A DNA stretch of 42,672 bases from Verrucomicrobia bacterium SCGC AAA164-M04 (GTDB lineage Bacteria; Verrucomicrobiota; Verrucomicrobiae; Verrucomicrobiales; Akkermansiaceae): assembly GCA_000383735.1 (NCBI GenBank), contig KB912115.1, forward strand, positions 1-42,672. Reading direction: 5' to 3'. Shown one piece after another: positions 7,744-17,094 of the stretch. Below the pieces are notes generated by a model, which saw only the letters and a program-made list of their open reading frames with translations, made no database searches and was not told the DNA's origin. How positions within the stretch are numbered: position 1 is the stretch's first letter; every line of letters begins with the position of its first letter. A program made the translations under genes and the position numbers.

Positions 7744-10425
7744 ATGCGCGATAAAATTGTAGCAGGACAGCGATGGGTCAGTACAAGTGAGCCCGAGTTA
7801 GGGTTGGGGGTTTTGCTGGAATCGCAGGGAAACAGGGTCGTTATTCTATTCACGACAGCAAATGAAAAACGAATGTTCGCTGTCGATTCCGCCCCCATTC
7901 TTAGGGTGCGTTTTAAGGTGGGGGATGAAATTCTGATTCACACGGGAGAGACGATCATTATTGATCGAGTTGAAGACAAGGATGGACTCCTGATTTATCA
8001 CCAAGAAAATCAATCATTTTGCGAGGGGGAGTTGGATGATTCTATTAGTTTTTCTAAACCCGATGAGCGGCTGCTTGGTGGGCAAGTCGACGATCTCCGG
8101 ACGTTCAACCTGAGGGTTGAATCACTCTTTCGATCATCCAAGATTCGGAAATCCTCGGTGCGGGGTTTTCTGGGTGGGCGGGTTGATTTGATTCCGCATC
8201 AAATTGCGATTGCTCGTGAAGTGTCATCGCGACTTGCCCCACGGGTGTTGTTGGCGGATGAGGTAGGTTTGGGGAAAACGATTGAGGCATGTTTGATCCT
8301 GCATCGACTTCATCTGACGGGGCGAGCCGATAGGGTGCTGATTCTTTTGCCCGAGCCATTAGTGCATCAGTGGTTTGTAGAGCTTCTGCGCCGCTTCAAT
8401 ATGCTTTTCGCGATTTTTGATGAGGAAAGATGTCAGTCAATTTCGGGAGAGAATCCATTTTTGGAGAATCAGCTCATCCTTTGCTCTCAAGATTTTCTTT
8501 TGGAACACCCTGAGCGTATTCCTCAAGTGATTGCCGCGGGATGGGATCTGCTGATCGTGGATGAGGCTCATCATCTGGAATGGAATCCAGAGGAGTCAAG
8601 TGATGGATATTGTTTGGTGCAGAGCCTAGCTCTTGAGACAGCTTCAGTTTTGTTACTAACAGCGACACCACAGCAACTTGGAGCTGAAGGGCACTTTGCG
8701 CGCCTGCAGCTGCTGGATCCCCATCGTTATAATGATCTCGATGCATTTTTGGAAGAGTCCAATTATTATGAGTTGGTTGCTGATGCCATTGATTTGATTC
8801 AGGAGGGTGGTGAGCCGGATGTGCAGCGGTTTGTGGATCGCTCGCCGCGAATTACAGAAGGGTTGGCCAATTTGGATAAAGAGGGAGCGAGGGAGAGAGT
8901 AGTAAGAGATTTACTCGACTCTTTTGGGACGGGTAGAGTGATGTTCCGTAATACTCGCAAACAACTGCGTGGGTTTCCGAAGCGGAAGGCGCATTTGATC
9001 GCCTTAGAAGGGGAAGACGCATTTGTTGCTAAGGTCAATTGGTTGGTTGGATTTTTGGAAGATCATCCCAAGGAGAAAATTCTTCTGATTGGTAAGAGCT
9101 TGGATTTGGTTGAGGATTTAATGGAGGCTCTTTTGGACCGAGTTAATATGAAAATTGCCCAGTTTCATGAGGAATTAACATTGCTTCAGCGGGATAGAAA
9201 TGCCGCTTATTTTTCCGAGCAAAACGGTGCTGATTTATTGATTTGTTCTGAGATTGGGAGTGAAGGGCGTAACTTCCAGTTTGCTCACCACTTAGTGCTC
9301 TTTGATTTGCCAGAGAATCCAGAATTACTCGAGCAGCGGATTGGGCGACTTGATCGAATTGGGCAGACTGAAACGATCAATATTCATGTCCCTTATGTGA
9401 ATGGCGATGCTGGAGAGCGATACGCGCGATGGTATCAGGAGGGCTTAAATGCCTTTGAGAAGAATTTGCAAGGGGCTCAGCTTCTAGTGAAGAGACTTCA
9501 GCAAATAAAGGCAGACACATTGCCGAGATTTATCGAGGAGTCAAAAAAACTACGAGAGGAGACCGAGGCTCAAATGGAACGAGGCCCCGATCGGCTTTTA
9601 GCGCTGACATCAAAGGGTGGTGGTGAGATTGAAAAGGTTCTAGAAGAACTTGATGAATGGGATGGAGATCGGGAGTTTGAGGATTGGATGTTACGGCTTT
9701 TTGATCACTTCGGGCTGGAAGTTGAGGAGTTGGATGGCCGAGATTACCTGCTCAAACAGGGTAACGTAATTACCGATGCGTTCCCCGATTTGGCCGAAGA
9801 TGGAATGGCAGTTACCTTTGATCGCAGTCGCGCCTTAATGCGTGAGGAGATTGGGCTTATGACAGCAGATCATCCGATGGTTAGGAATTCGATTGATCTT
9901 CTGTTATCGGCTGAAGCAGGGAATAGTACTTTTGGAGTTTGGGAAGCGCCTGGAACTAGTTCGGTGATCTTGGAGGCTTTCTATATTGTGGAATGTGTGG
10001 CTCCAGCTTCTCTACAAACTGATCACTACCTCCCTTCGGTGCCCTTGCGAGTTGCGATCGATTACCAGGGAAAAGATATGACTTCTGATGCGTCTTTGAT
10101 GAAAGCCGTGCTTCGCCGAGGAAATCATCGTAAGCTCCTCGAGCAACCAAAGATCACGGGTGAGATGATCCCTGAGATGTTAAAAACGCTTGATTCCTTA
10201 GCTGGGCAGCGCCGGGTTGTAGTTGTGACGAAATCGCTGGAATTAATGGAGAGTTCGTTTGACCAAGAAAAGGGGCGTTTGGAAGACTTGGCTCAGCTGA
10301 ACCCTCTGGTCGGAAAAGAGGAATTACTTGAGATCGAGAATCATCGTGAGGCTCTTAAATTAGCGCTTGGAGGAGCTCGTCTTCGATTGGATTCCCTTCG
10401 TTTGATTTACAAAGTGCCCTCGTAG
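7744..10425 (+). CDS. rapA: RapA, RNA polymerase-associated SNF2-type ATPase
   Basis: RapA (HepA) is a Swi2/Snf2 ATPase that binds RNA polymerase and helps it recycle after transcription. The 893-residue protein is slightly shorter than the E. coli protein (968). The N terminus has the RapA-specific Tudor-like region (GQRWVSTSEPELGLGVLL, then RVRFKVGDEI and FSKPDERLLGGQVD). The helicase core has Walker A as DEVGLGKT near residue 175, DEAHH near residue 273, LLLTATPQQLG, and in the second lobe SEIGSEGRNFQFAHHLVLFD followed by EQRIGRLDRIGQ. The C-terminal half carries the RapA-specific region with poorer conservation. The ATG at 7744 gives a start that aligns with the family. Its 3' end overlaps the convergent DUF1853 gene by 19 bases. 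Confidence 0.93.
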   Translation: MRDKIVAGQRWVSTSEPELGLGVLLESQGNRVVILFTTANEKRMFAVDSAPILRVRFKVGDEILIHTGETIIIDRVEDKDGLLIYHQENQSFCEGELDDSISFSKPDERLLGGQVDDLRTFNLRVESLFRSSKIRKSSVRGFLGGRVDLIPHQIAIAREVSSRLAPRVLLADEVGLGKTIEACLILHRLHLTGRADRVLILLPEPLVHQWFVELLRRFNMLFAIFDEERCQSISGENPFLENQLILCSQDFLLEHPERIPQVIAAGWDLLIVDEAHHLEWNPEESSDGYCLVQSLALETASVLLLTATPQQLGAEGHFARLQLLDPHRYNDLDAFLEESNYYELVADAIDLIQEGGEPDVQRFVDRSPRITEGLANLDKEGARERVVRDLLDSFGTGRVMFRNTRKQLRGFPKRKAHLIALEGEDAFVAKVNWLVGFLEDHPKEKILLIGKSLDLVEDLMEALLDRVNMKIAQFHEELTLLQRDRNAAYFSEQNGADLLICSEIGSEGRNFQFAHHLVLFDLPENPELLEQRIGRLDRIGQTETINIHVPYVNGDAGERYARWYQEGLNAFEKNLQGAQLLVKRLQQIKADTLPRFIEESKKLREETEAQMERGPDRLLALTSKGGGEIEKVLEELDEWDGDREFEDWMLRLFDHFGLEVEELDGRDYLLKQGNVITDAFPDLAEDGMAVTFDRSRALMREEIGLMTADHPMVRNSIDLLLSAEAGNSTFGVWEAPGTSSVILEAFYIVECVAPASLQTDHYLPSVPLRVAIDYQGKDMTSDASLMKAVLRRGNHRKLLEQPKITGEMIPEMLKTLDSLAGQRRVVVVTKSLELMESSFDQEKGRLEDLAQLNPLVGKEELLEIENHREALKLALGGARLRLDSLRLIYKVPS

Positions 10426-11210
10426 TGGGGGTAGTTTGTGGGAGCGATAAAATAAGGGGTTAAATCACTGGGAACTCGGACCATTGTGCATTTTTCTAGG
10501 ATCTCGGGTGGGTTCCATGATTCTAACGGTGCTCTTGATAGGAGTTTTAAGGGAACGGGCCAAAGAGTTTTTGGAACGATCTGGAATTCTTGATCGGTAG
10601 GGAAGTGTCTTGAAACCTCGGAGAGATGTAACCATTTTCCGCGGCGGCATTTGGGGTTTGAGAATTCGGGATTAGATATCGTCTGGGCTTCGATGTGATC
10701 GAAGAGGCATCCGTAAACGAGTTGTTGTGTTTTGATATTTTCATTACGGTAGTTGCTTGGAAGGTATTCTTGGTGTTTTTTGGGGATGCGAAGTTGGTGT
10801 TGCTGGAGGTGGCTAAGTTTTTTGAAGTAATTGTCTCGGGCATCTGGTCCGGGAAGATCACTTCCAACGGCGAGGTAGAATTTGGTGGCGAGTTCGAGGT
10901 GGATGAGTTGGTGGGTTTTGAGATTACGGAGAAGGAAGTCGAGTTCGCCAACGGTGGTGTGAATGTCTTTTTGGATTTGGAGGTTTCGTTCCAGGAGATC
11001 GTAGCCTTTAGAAGACGTAAAGATTTGAGCGAGGGCGTCTTCGTAAAGGTGGCCGAGCTTTTGTGAGAAGTTGAGAGGCTTTGGTTTATTGGGGGGGGAG
11101 AGGTCTGATGGTTGGAAGTGTTGAGCCTCTGGGAGATCAGAAATGAGTGGAGGGGCTGTGAAAAAGCTCTCAAGAATTATTTCGGTTGCTTGTGGGGTGG
11201 ATAGGGTCAT
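10407..11210 (-). CDS. DUF1853 family protein
   Basis: A 267-residue protein of uncharacterised family DUF1853. The segment LGHLYEDALAQIF, then YDLLERNLQI, TTVGELDFLLRN and HLELATKFYL at about residues 52-112 are in the family order. The E-x-D/F-L-L plus E-x-A-x-K arrangement resembles the PD-(D/E)xK nuclease pattern (inference: E in GELDF, E-L-A-T-K as the ExK element), so a nuclease-like fold is possible; no activity is established here. Later DNYFKKLSHLQQHQLRI and a C-terminal WNPPEILE segment also look family-like. It is convergent with, and overlaps the end of, rapA, and is separated from ilvC by a strong terminator, so it is probably transcribed alone. Confidence 0.75.
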   Translation of the reverse strand: MTLSTPQATEIILESFFTAPPLISDLPEAQHFQPSDLSPPNKPKPLNFSQKLGHLYEDALAQIFTSSKGYDLLERNLQIQKDIHTTVGELDFLLRNLKTHQLIHLELATKFYLAVGSDLPGPDARDNYFKKLSHLQQHQLRIPKKHQEYLPSNYRNENIKTQQLVYGCLFDHIEAQTISNPEFSNPKCRRGKWLHLSEVSRHFPTDQEFQIVPKTLWPVPLKLLSRAPLESWNPPEILEKCTMVRVPSDLTPYFIAPTNYPHYEGTL

Positions 11211-11337
11211 TTTTAAAAGTGGAGCTTATTAGTTTTTTTAATGAGCTGAAAACTCACTTTTTTAGGCGAGGGGTTCTGGTGTGAGATCCAATAGCTAGGA
11301 TGGATTTTAACGAGAGAGCCTGGGTAGTCGGGACTTT

Positions 11338-11374
11338 AAAAAGCCCGAGCCTCGGCTGAGGTCTCGGGCTTTTT
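11338..11374 (-). terminator. Strong, nearly symmetric terminator downstream of ilvC
   Basis: The arms AAAAAGCCCGAG (11338-11349) and CTCGGGCTTTTT (11363-11374) are fully complementary, with an inner CCTC/GAGG stem and one bulged base. On the - strand the right arm ends in five T, suitable for ilvC, which stops 38 bases upstream. The symmetric A and T runs mean it could also work on + strand transcripts. Confidence 0.9.
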
Positions 11375-11411
11375 AAGAGGGATCGCAAGCGAGGGCCTCG
11401 CGCGAATAAAT

Positions 11412-12887
11412 CTAGGCGGTGATGGGCTTCATAGCGCCCATTGCTTCGCGGAGGTAGATACCAATTTCCTCGACCTCGTGGTCGCGGATGATGGCATTCA
11501 CTTGAACGAGCGTTTGGTTGTCGACGCTTTGGTCGTTTAAGCTGAGGCCTTTACCGATGACGCTGGTGTCCACCTTGGACATAAAGTCCTGTAAAAGAGG
11601 AACAGCGGCGTGACTGAAGAGATAGCAACCATACTCGGCGGTATCCGAAATGACGCGATTCATTTCATAAAGTTTCTTGCGCGCAATGGTATTGGCAATG
11701 AGTGGTGTTTCGTGGAGAGACTCGTAGTAGGCTGACTCAGGCTCGATACCTGCTTCGACCATAGCTTCAAAAGCGAGTTCGACACCGGCGCGTACCATGG
11801 CAACCATAAGGATGCCTTTGTCGAAGTATTCTTGCTCGGAGATTTCACCTGCACCTTCAGTTTGCTCGAATTCGGTTTCGCCAGTGTCCTTGCGCCAGCC
11901 GAGCAGGTTGACGTCATCATTTGCCCAGTCGGCCATCATGGTGCTGGAGAAATCACCGGAGATGATGTCGTCCATATGCTTGTAGAACAAGTCGCGCATG
12001 ATGTCCTTGAGCTGCTCGGAAAGTTTAAAAGCTTCGATCTTTGCGGGGTTGGAAAGGCGATCCATCATGTTGGTGATGCCGCCGTGCTTGAGGGCCTCGG
12101 TCGTGACCTCCCAGCCGTTTTGGATAAACTTGACGGCCCATTGTGGATCGATGCCATCGGCTTTCATCTTTTCAAAGCAGAGAATGGAGCCGGCTTGAAG
12201 GAGGCCACAAAGAATAGTTTGCTCTCCCATAAGGTCGGATTTGACCTCAGCTACGAACGATGATTCAAGGACGCCCGCTTTGTCACCGCCTTGGGCTACG
12301 GCAAGAGCTTTAGCAAGTTCGATACCTTCTCCCGAAGGATCATTTTCAACGTGGCAGGCAATCAGGGTGGGAACTCCGAAGCCGCGTTTATATTCCTCGC
12401 GTACCTCAGAGCCAGGTGACTTTGGTGCGACCATAATAACAGTGAGGTCTTTGCGGATTTGGGTTCCTTCTTCGACGATGTTGAATCCGTGAGCATAAGA
12501 AAAAGTTGCGCCTTTTTTCATGTGAGGGATGACCGTTTCAACCACCTTAGTGTGCTGTTTATCAGGGGCGAGGTTCATCACGATGTCAGCGGTCGGAAGC
12601 ATTTCCTCGTAGGTGCCAACGGCGAAACCATTTTCGGTAGCGTTGAGGTAGGACTGGCGCTTTTCCTCAATCGCAGCGGGGCGGAGGGTGTAAGATACAT
12701 CGAGGCCGGAGTCACGCATGTTGAGACCCTGATTGAGGCCTTGGGCGCCACAGCCTACAATCACGATCTTTAGTCCTTTGGCTGCGTTTACGCCATTGGC
12801 GAATTCAGACGAGTCCATGAAACGGCAGGTGCCAAGCTCGTCGAGCTGGCGACGAAGAGGGAGAGTGTTGAAGTAATTCGTGCTCAT
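11412..12887 (-). CDS. ilvC: Ketol-acid reductoisomerase, long (class II) form
   Basis: Second enzyme of branched-chain amino acid synthesis: NADPH- and magnesium-dependent isomeroreduction of acetolactate or acetohydroxybutyrate. The 491-residue length matches the class II enzymes of E. coli and plants (class I is about 330-340). The N terminus [19 protein letters not shown] aligns with E. coli IlvC. The Rossmann motif [18 protein letters not shown] is at about residues 44-61 and is followed by [14 protein letters not shown], where arginine, lysine and serine fit NADPH specificity. [16 protein letters not shown], the metal-site region [16 protein letters not shown] and the second knotted domain with [20 protein letters not shown] are present. 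No other ilv or leu genes are adjacent. The ATG at 12887 is clear and the terminator follows closely. Confidence 0.96.
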   Translation of the reverse strand: MSTNYFNTLPLRRQLDELGTCRFMDSSEFANGVNAAKGLKIVIVGCGAQGLNQGLNMRDSGLDVSYTLRPAAIEEKRQSYLNATENGFAVGTYEEMLPTADIVMNLAPDKQHTKVVETVIPHMKKGATFSYAHGFNIVEEGTQIRKDLTVIMVAPKSPGSEVREEYKRGFGVPTLIACHVENDPSGEGIELAKALAVAQGGDKAGVLESSFVAEVKSDLMGEQTILCGLLQAGSILCFEKMKADGIDPQWAVKFIQNGWEVTTEALKHGGITNMMDRLSNPAKIEAFKLSEQLKDIMRDLFYKHMDDIISGDFSSTMMADWANDDVNLLGWRKDTGETEFEQTEGAGEISEQEYFDKGILMVAMVRAGVELAFEAMVEAGIEPESAYYESLHETPLIANTIARKKLYEMNRVISDTAEYGCYLFSHAAVPLLQDFMSKVDTSVIGKGLSLNDQSVDNQTLVQVNAIIRDHEVEEIGIYLREAMGAMKPITA

Positions 12888-13209
12888 TGTTTAGGGAAAA
12901 AGTGAATTTGACGGGGTCTGAATGTCAGGAAACCAAGATTTGTAAACGAAGAATCGGTTCAGGAGGCTAAGAATAGGGCTTTAGCGGGGGGGATTTGTGA
13001 CCTTTAGCGTAATTTAACGCGAGGGTTATTCGGGTAAACTGAGCCGCCGGAAACTGGATGAAGGGCGAGATGGGGATGATCTGAGCAAAATTACCGTCGA
13101 TCATGTCGAATCACCTAGAGATCATGAAAGAGGGGCAAGGATCAGGATCCATAGCAACTGTCTGGCTTCGAGTTCAGTGAAGCGGATGGTGTTTGCGATG
13201 AGGTTGTTA
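12888..13209. other. 322-base gap between ilvC start and apbE end
   Basis: Should contain the ilvC promoter (- strand) and the apbE transcript end. I found no convincing -35/-10 pair, no leader peptide or attenuator, no T-box and no strong terminator hairpin. No small coding frame was supported. Confidence 0.5.
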
Positions 13210-14295
13210 TCAATTTCTGGGTGACTGTCTTGAGGGAGACTGATGAAGTTTTTTTAACTTAGGAAAGCCTGTGGTGAAGCGAGCTGGCTTTCCGAATGTG
13301 ATGAAGGTGGCTTCAATTCCTTTTGTCTCATTGGCAAGTCTGAGAGCATTTTCTTGGTCCGAAATTCGAAGGGCCGTTGCCCAGGCGTCGGCTAACATTG
13401 CTGACCGAGCGATGGTTGTTACATTGAGGCGATTGGTTTTCGGTTTTCCGCTTGAGGGATCAATCAGATGGGCGTGACGGACATTGCCCTGCTCAAAAAA
13501 TTGATAGCTGTCTCCCGAAGTCGAAAGCGCTGTATTGCGGATAGTAAGAGTCCCGAGCATTTCACGAGATGGTCGCTCAATCCCCACCGTCCAGCCATTT
13601 TTTTCGGGAGGCGCCTCAGTGAAAATCATTTCTCCTCCGATAATCACCGCGGCTTGCTTGATTCCAACTTTGCTAAGATTCATCATTAATTGATCGGCGA
13701 TGTATCCCTTTGCAATTCCCCCAAGATCGATCTTTAAGGGTTTGCGAAGCAAGATGCTCCTCGATTCTGGATAGAGAATCAAATCCTTGTAAGAAGTCTC
13801 AGGATCATCATTAAGAAGTAGCTTTTTCTGTCGTGCACTCTGACGCCAGTTCTGAGTCGTATGGCCCAAGGTGATATCAAATGCACCATTGGTTGTGTTC
13901 GAAATCTCCTGCGCTTGCGCGATGACATCAAAGAGATCTTTACTAATTTTGTGAGCCATCTTGACCGGCTTGCCGCAAAGTTGAGAGACCTCGCTATCAG
14001 AACGGTAATCAGAAAAAATTTTATCGAGCTTTTTGACCTGTCCAAAACAGTCCTTCGCTAGTTTTTGAGAGAACTCCTTATCAGTTGAGTAGAAAGCGAT
14101 TTGAACAATAGTGCCTAGGTGAGGCTGTGAAAAATATTGCCTTTGTGGCAGGGGGGTAATCTCTTCGGCTTGCTGTGCGACGGCGTGATTTGCACCCAGA
14201 GCAATCAATCCTATCCTCTGCACAAAATAAGCAAGAAGGTTCACTCGGGCGGATAATGGATGGTTTGAATCTCTGGCCGCACGAGAGCTACTCAT
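13210..14295 (-). CDS. apbE: FAD:protein FMN transferase (ApbE)
   Basis: ApbE-family enzymes transfer FMN from FAD to a threonine on target redox proteins, normally on the periplasmic side. From the ATG at 14295 the protein has 361 residues; a GTG at 14307 would add four. The N terminus carries a basic then hydrophobic stretch (LLAYFVQRIGLIALG...AVAQQ) consistent with export. Family motifs in order: HLGTIVQIAFYS, KLDKIFSDYRSDSEVSQL, GAFDITLGHTTQNWR, IDLGGIAKGYIADQ, ALSTSGDSYQFF, HLIDPSSGKP and SAMLADAWATALRI, which contains the metal-binding aspartate. It overlaps the FGE-like gene by eight bases and so ends a three-gene operon. No obvious flavinylation target (Nqr, Rnf or FMN-binding domain) is encoded in the window. 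Confidence 0.93.
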   Translation of the reverse strand: MSSSRAARDSNHPLSARVNLLAYFVQRIGLIALGANHAVAQQAEEITPLPQRQYFSQPHLGTIVQIAFYSTDKEFSQKLAKDCFGQVKKLDKIFSDYRSDSEVSQLCGKPVKMAHKISKDLFDVIAQAQEISNTTNGAFDITLGHTTQNWRQSARQKKLLLNDDPETSYKDLILYPESRSILLRKPLKIDLGGIAKGYIADQLMMNLSKVGIKQAAVIIGGEMIFTEAPPEKNGWTVGIERPSREMLGTLTIRNTALSTSGDSYQFFEQGNVRHAHLIDPSSGKPKTNRLNVTTIARSAMLADAWATALRISDQENALRLANETKGIEATFITFGKPARFTTGFPKLKKLHQSPSRQSPRN

Positions 14296-15418
14296 CTGCT
14301 TCGACACCGGAATTCCAATAGTGGTACATTTCTTCGACCGTTGGAATTTTAGCAGGGCGAACGATTCTTAATCCGAGCCAAGGGGTCGTTGTATGATACC
14401 ATAAACTTCTAGGTCTCTGGGGATCGGCAACTTTCCATATTGGCGTCGATTGGTGACGAGTAGCCGCAGAAATTTCCTTGAGCGACTGCTGCCAATGCCC
14501 GCCTTTGGTGACGTGAGGATAGGGTTTTGTTGCTTTCACCCAGGGGTTGTGGACCTTGTCCTTGGCAAAATATTCCCTACGGTTTGGAACATATTGATCG
14601 AGTGTCCACTCTAAAACATTTCCGTGCATATCGTGAAGGCCCAGCGAGTTGGGTTTTTTCTTTCCTGGAACGTTATAGTGCGTTGAGGCATCCCCACCGA
14701 ACCAGGCATACTCCACCGCTTTTTGAGCGTCGGCGCCCCAAGAGGAATTAGTGTCACTCCCTGCGCGACAGGCGAATTCCCACTCAGCTTCCGTCGGCAG
14801 GCGGTAGAAATGTCCCGTCTGAAAGCTAATCCACTGACAATACTTGTTAGCGGCATGTTGAGTCATGCTCAACGCCGGATGACCATCACGCTTCATGCCG
14901 AAGGTCATCGGGTGATAAGGCGGCGTGGGCCGAGCAATAAATTCAATATCGTTTTTGATTTGTGCCCGCATGAAATCTAGGGGCTGGCCGTCTTTCTGGC
15001 GTGGAATCGGAGACAACATGAATGGCTCGTAGGCTTCCCAAGTGATTTCATGTTTGGACATCCAGAAAGGAGAGAGAGATACTTTGAGGATATCGTCTTT
15101 CTCTTCTCCGCGCCATGTGAACTCGCCGCCTTTTACCGGAAGCATGTCGATTTTGGCGCCCGAAGCGAGAGGGTCCTGGAATGCGATTAATTCCTCCTCC
15201 TTACCGTTGTTGGTCTTTTTCTTAATCCCCTGATAGTCCAAAATACGCTTATGAATCGCTTTTGCGAGGCGCATTTCTTCCTCATCGAAGCCATCTTTAG
15301 CGAGAGCAGGCTTTGTGTCAGGAGCTATTTCAGCCTGAGCAACTGCCCCCGCACAAAGCAGGGCGATAATGAATGGAAAGATGGGTGAAGTTTGGAACTT
15401 GCGAACAAACCGAATCAT
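14288..15418 (-). CDS. Exported formylglycine-generating-enzyme-like (SUMF1/EgtB-fold) protein
   Basis: A 376-residue protein from the ATG at 15418, preferred over an in-frame start at 15460 because it does not overlap the upstream gene and gives a clean signal peptide (MIRFVRKFQ plus hydrophobic FPFIIALLCAGAVAQA). The FGE-sulfatase fold is shown by MLPVKGGEFTWRG, then SPFWMSKHEITWEAYEPF, YRLPTEAEWEFACRAG, GLHDMHGNVLEWTLDQY, KGGHWQQSL and LGLRIVRPAK at the end. The active-site cysteine pair of true sulfatase-activating enzymes is not evident (only a few scattered Cys), and no sulfatase gene is nearby, so it is probably not a sulfatase-modifying enzyme. It lies four bases after the Gfo/Idh/MocA gene and overlaps apbE. 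Confidence 0.85.
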   Translation of the reverse strand: MIRFVRKFQTSPIFPFIIALLCAGAVAQAEIAPDTKPALAKDGFDEEEMRLAKAIHKRILDYQGIKKKTNNGKEEELIAFQDPLASGAKIDMLPVKGGEFTWRGEEKDDILKVSLSPFWMSKHEITWEAYEPFMLSPIPRQKDGQPLDFMRAQIKNDIEFIARPTPPYHPMTFGMKRDGHPALSMTQHAANKYCQWISFQTGHFYRLPTEAEWEFACRAGSDTNSSWGADAQKAVEYAWFGGDASTHYNVPGKKKPNSLGLHDMHGNVLEWTLDQYVPNRREYFAKDKVHNPWVKATKPYPHVTKGGHWQQSLKEISAATRHQSTPIWKVADPQRPRSLWYHTTTPWLGLRIVRPAKIPTVEEMYHYWNSGVEADE

Positions 15419-15422
15419 CGGA

Positions 15423-16748
15423 CTAGAGGAACTTTGTTTTGCCTGGAACAGCAGATTCACGGGCCTTGAAGGGGGTTTCGTAAGTTAAATTTTTAATATC
15501 CTTAAGGAGGACGTCCTTTGAAGCCATAATCTGCTCGTCAGTAATAAGCTGGCCGGAATAGGCCGCGTTACGACCCATGAGGGCGATGGCGTGGCTGTTT
15601 GCCGATTGGCCAATAACGTCGTTGAAGACCTTACCCTCACGAATGTGTTTCATGAAAATTTCGTGTTCTTGCTGGTAACCAAGATTACTTTTTCCTTCCC
15701 AGATTTTCTTGCCGTCCACCTCAATGAAGGCTGAGTTGCCTTGCGCAACAGCCCGTCCTTTAGTTCCAACGATATTATCGCCGGAGGCAGAGTATGTTCC
15801 GCGGATTTGCCGACCAAAGAAGCTCGAGGTGCGACCGTCTGCATACTCGTAGCTGAAGTTGCAGCTATCCCAGTTGTTAGCCCCTTTTACGGGAGCAATA
15901 TTTGCTCCGTTTGCGTAGCAGCGGACAGGCAGCTGGTCGCCCATCCACCAAGCCATCCGGTCAATCCCATGAATGTGATATTCGAGGACACCGTCACCAC
16001 TGAGTTCAAGAAAGTTTTGCCAGAAGCGAAGAGCCCATTCCATGTCAGACATTTCGGCAGGTTTGAATTTTGGGTCAGGCATTTGGTTGGGGCGTCCGCC
16101 ACCACAGTAAGATGACGAGACGTTAAGAATATCACCGATGGCACCATCTTGGAGACGCTTATCCATTTCCATCAGGTGGGGGGTGTAGCGCCAGACAAGT
16201 CCGGTCAGGACTGATTGCCCTGCTGACTGGGCTTTTTTTGCTGTTTCAACGACGCTGTGAAGGCCAGGAATGTCGAGAGCATAGGGCTTTTCAATGAAGA
16301 CATGTTTACCTGCTGCCACTGCGGCTTCGAACTGGACCGGGCGAAATGCCGGAGTGGTAGTAAGGATGATAATGTCAGCTCCGCTATCGATCACCTTTTG
16401 GTAAGCGTCAAAACCAACGAATTCACGCTTGCCTCCGTCGGTATCGACACGACCTGAAAATTTCTTGGAAATCCCTTCGATTTTCTTGAAGCGATCCTTG
16501 GAAATATCACCTGCGGCCCAGAGAACGGTCCCCGAATCAATATTCATGATATCATTCACGGCACCACCACCTCGGCCTCCAAGGCCGACAACCCCTACTT
16601 TCAGCTTTCCTTTTGGGGCTTTTTCAACGGCGTTCACCAAAGGAATCCCAAGAGGTGAAAGGCTTACTGCGGCACCTCCAAGTGCTCCTTTTTTTACAAA
16701 ATTACGGCGAGAAAAGGTCGATTTTTTTTCGGATGTTTGATGTGACAT
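15423..16748 (-). CDS. Gfo/Idh/MocA family oxidoreductase with Tat signal
   Basis: A 441-residue NAD(P)-dependent sugar-type dehydrogenase exported in folded form. The N-terminal twin-arginine signal SRRNFVKKGALGGAAVSL lies at residues 13-30. The Rossmann motif VGVVGLGGRGG follows at about residue 52. The family's GKHVFIEKPYALD (EKP motif with catalytic lysine) and the C-terminal domain with GDGVLEYHIHGIDRMAWWMG are present; the D-x-x-x-H arrangement needed for catalysis is in this last block. This Tat-type subgroup is very common in Planctomycetota and Verrucomicrobiota. It opens the operon with the FGE-like protein and ApbE. The substrate is unknown, but exported sugar oxidation would fit the DUF1080 3-keto-glycoside hydrolase elsewhere in the window (inference). 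Confidence 0.9.
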   Translation of the reverse strand: MSHQTSEKKSTFSRRNFVKKGALGGAAVSLSPLGIPLVNAVEKAPKGKLKVGVVGLGGRGGGAVNDIMNIDSGTVLWAAGDISKDRFKKIEGISKKFSGRVDTDGGKREFVGFDAYQKVIDSGADIIILTTTPAFRPVQFEAAVAAGKHVFIEKPYALDIPGLHSVVETAKKAQSAGQSVLTGLVWRYTPHLMEMDKRLQDGAIGDILNVSSSYCGGGRPNQMPDPKFKPAEMSDMEWALRFWQNFLELSGDGVLEYHIHGIDRMAWWMGDQLPVRCYANGANIAPVKGANNWDSCNFSYEYADGRTSSFFGRQIRGTYSASGDNIVGTKGRAVAQGNSAFIEVDGKKIWEGKSNLGYQQEHEIFMKHIREGKVFNDVIGQSANSHAIALMGRNAAYSGQLITDEQIMASKDVLLKDIKNLTYETPFKARESAVPGKTKFL

Positions 16749-17094
16749 GGTTTTTTTTAAGTTGAGAGTAATTATTCAGTTTTCTGATGCCTTGCAAAGG
16801 GGCTTTTCTTTTTATCGAAGGTTAAAGAGGTAGTCGTAAAGAGGTGAGGGAGCAGTTTTGCCAAGTTTTACACTTAGTAGGTATGCTCGGAACTAATAGA
16901 TGCAATTGTCGGAAGTCCCACAATTCAGCTAGTCTAGGTCTTATCCCATCGATTTTTTGTTTGGGGTAAAAACACACCCCCTAGATCTAGTTGAGCCTAA
17001 GGGTGGGTCAAGAATCCGCAAAAAGTCTCGGTCCAGACTCGACAAAAGGGGGGGGGTGGTGATTATGACGCGCTTCTTCACGAGACAAGTTATC
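16749..17094. other. 346-base divergent gap, Gfo/Idh/MocA operon and EF-G
   Basis: Expected to hold promoters for both directions. A run of nine G residues lies at 17048-17056, just upstream of an alternative EF-G start at 17065. The frame that reaches EF-G is open from 16957, but the added residues resemble no EF-G N terminus. I saw no clear promoter pair or riboswitch. Confidence 0.45.

Noticed and set aside
14288..15418. Sulfatase-activating formylglycine-generating enzyme
   Set aside because: The active-site cysteines are not evident and no sulfatase is nearby; only the fold family is supported.
17048..17056. Run of nine G as a phase-variation tract for EF-G
   Set aside because: It lies upstream of the likely start, and phase variation of an essential translation factor is implausible.
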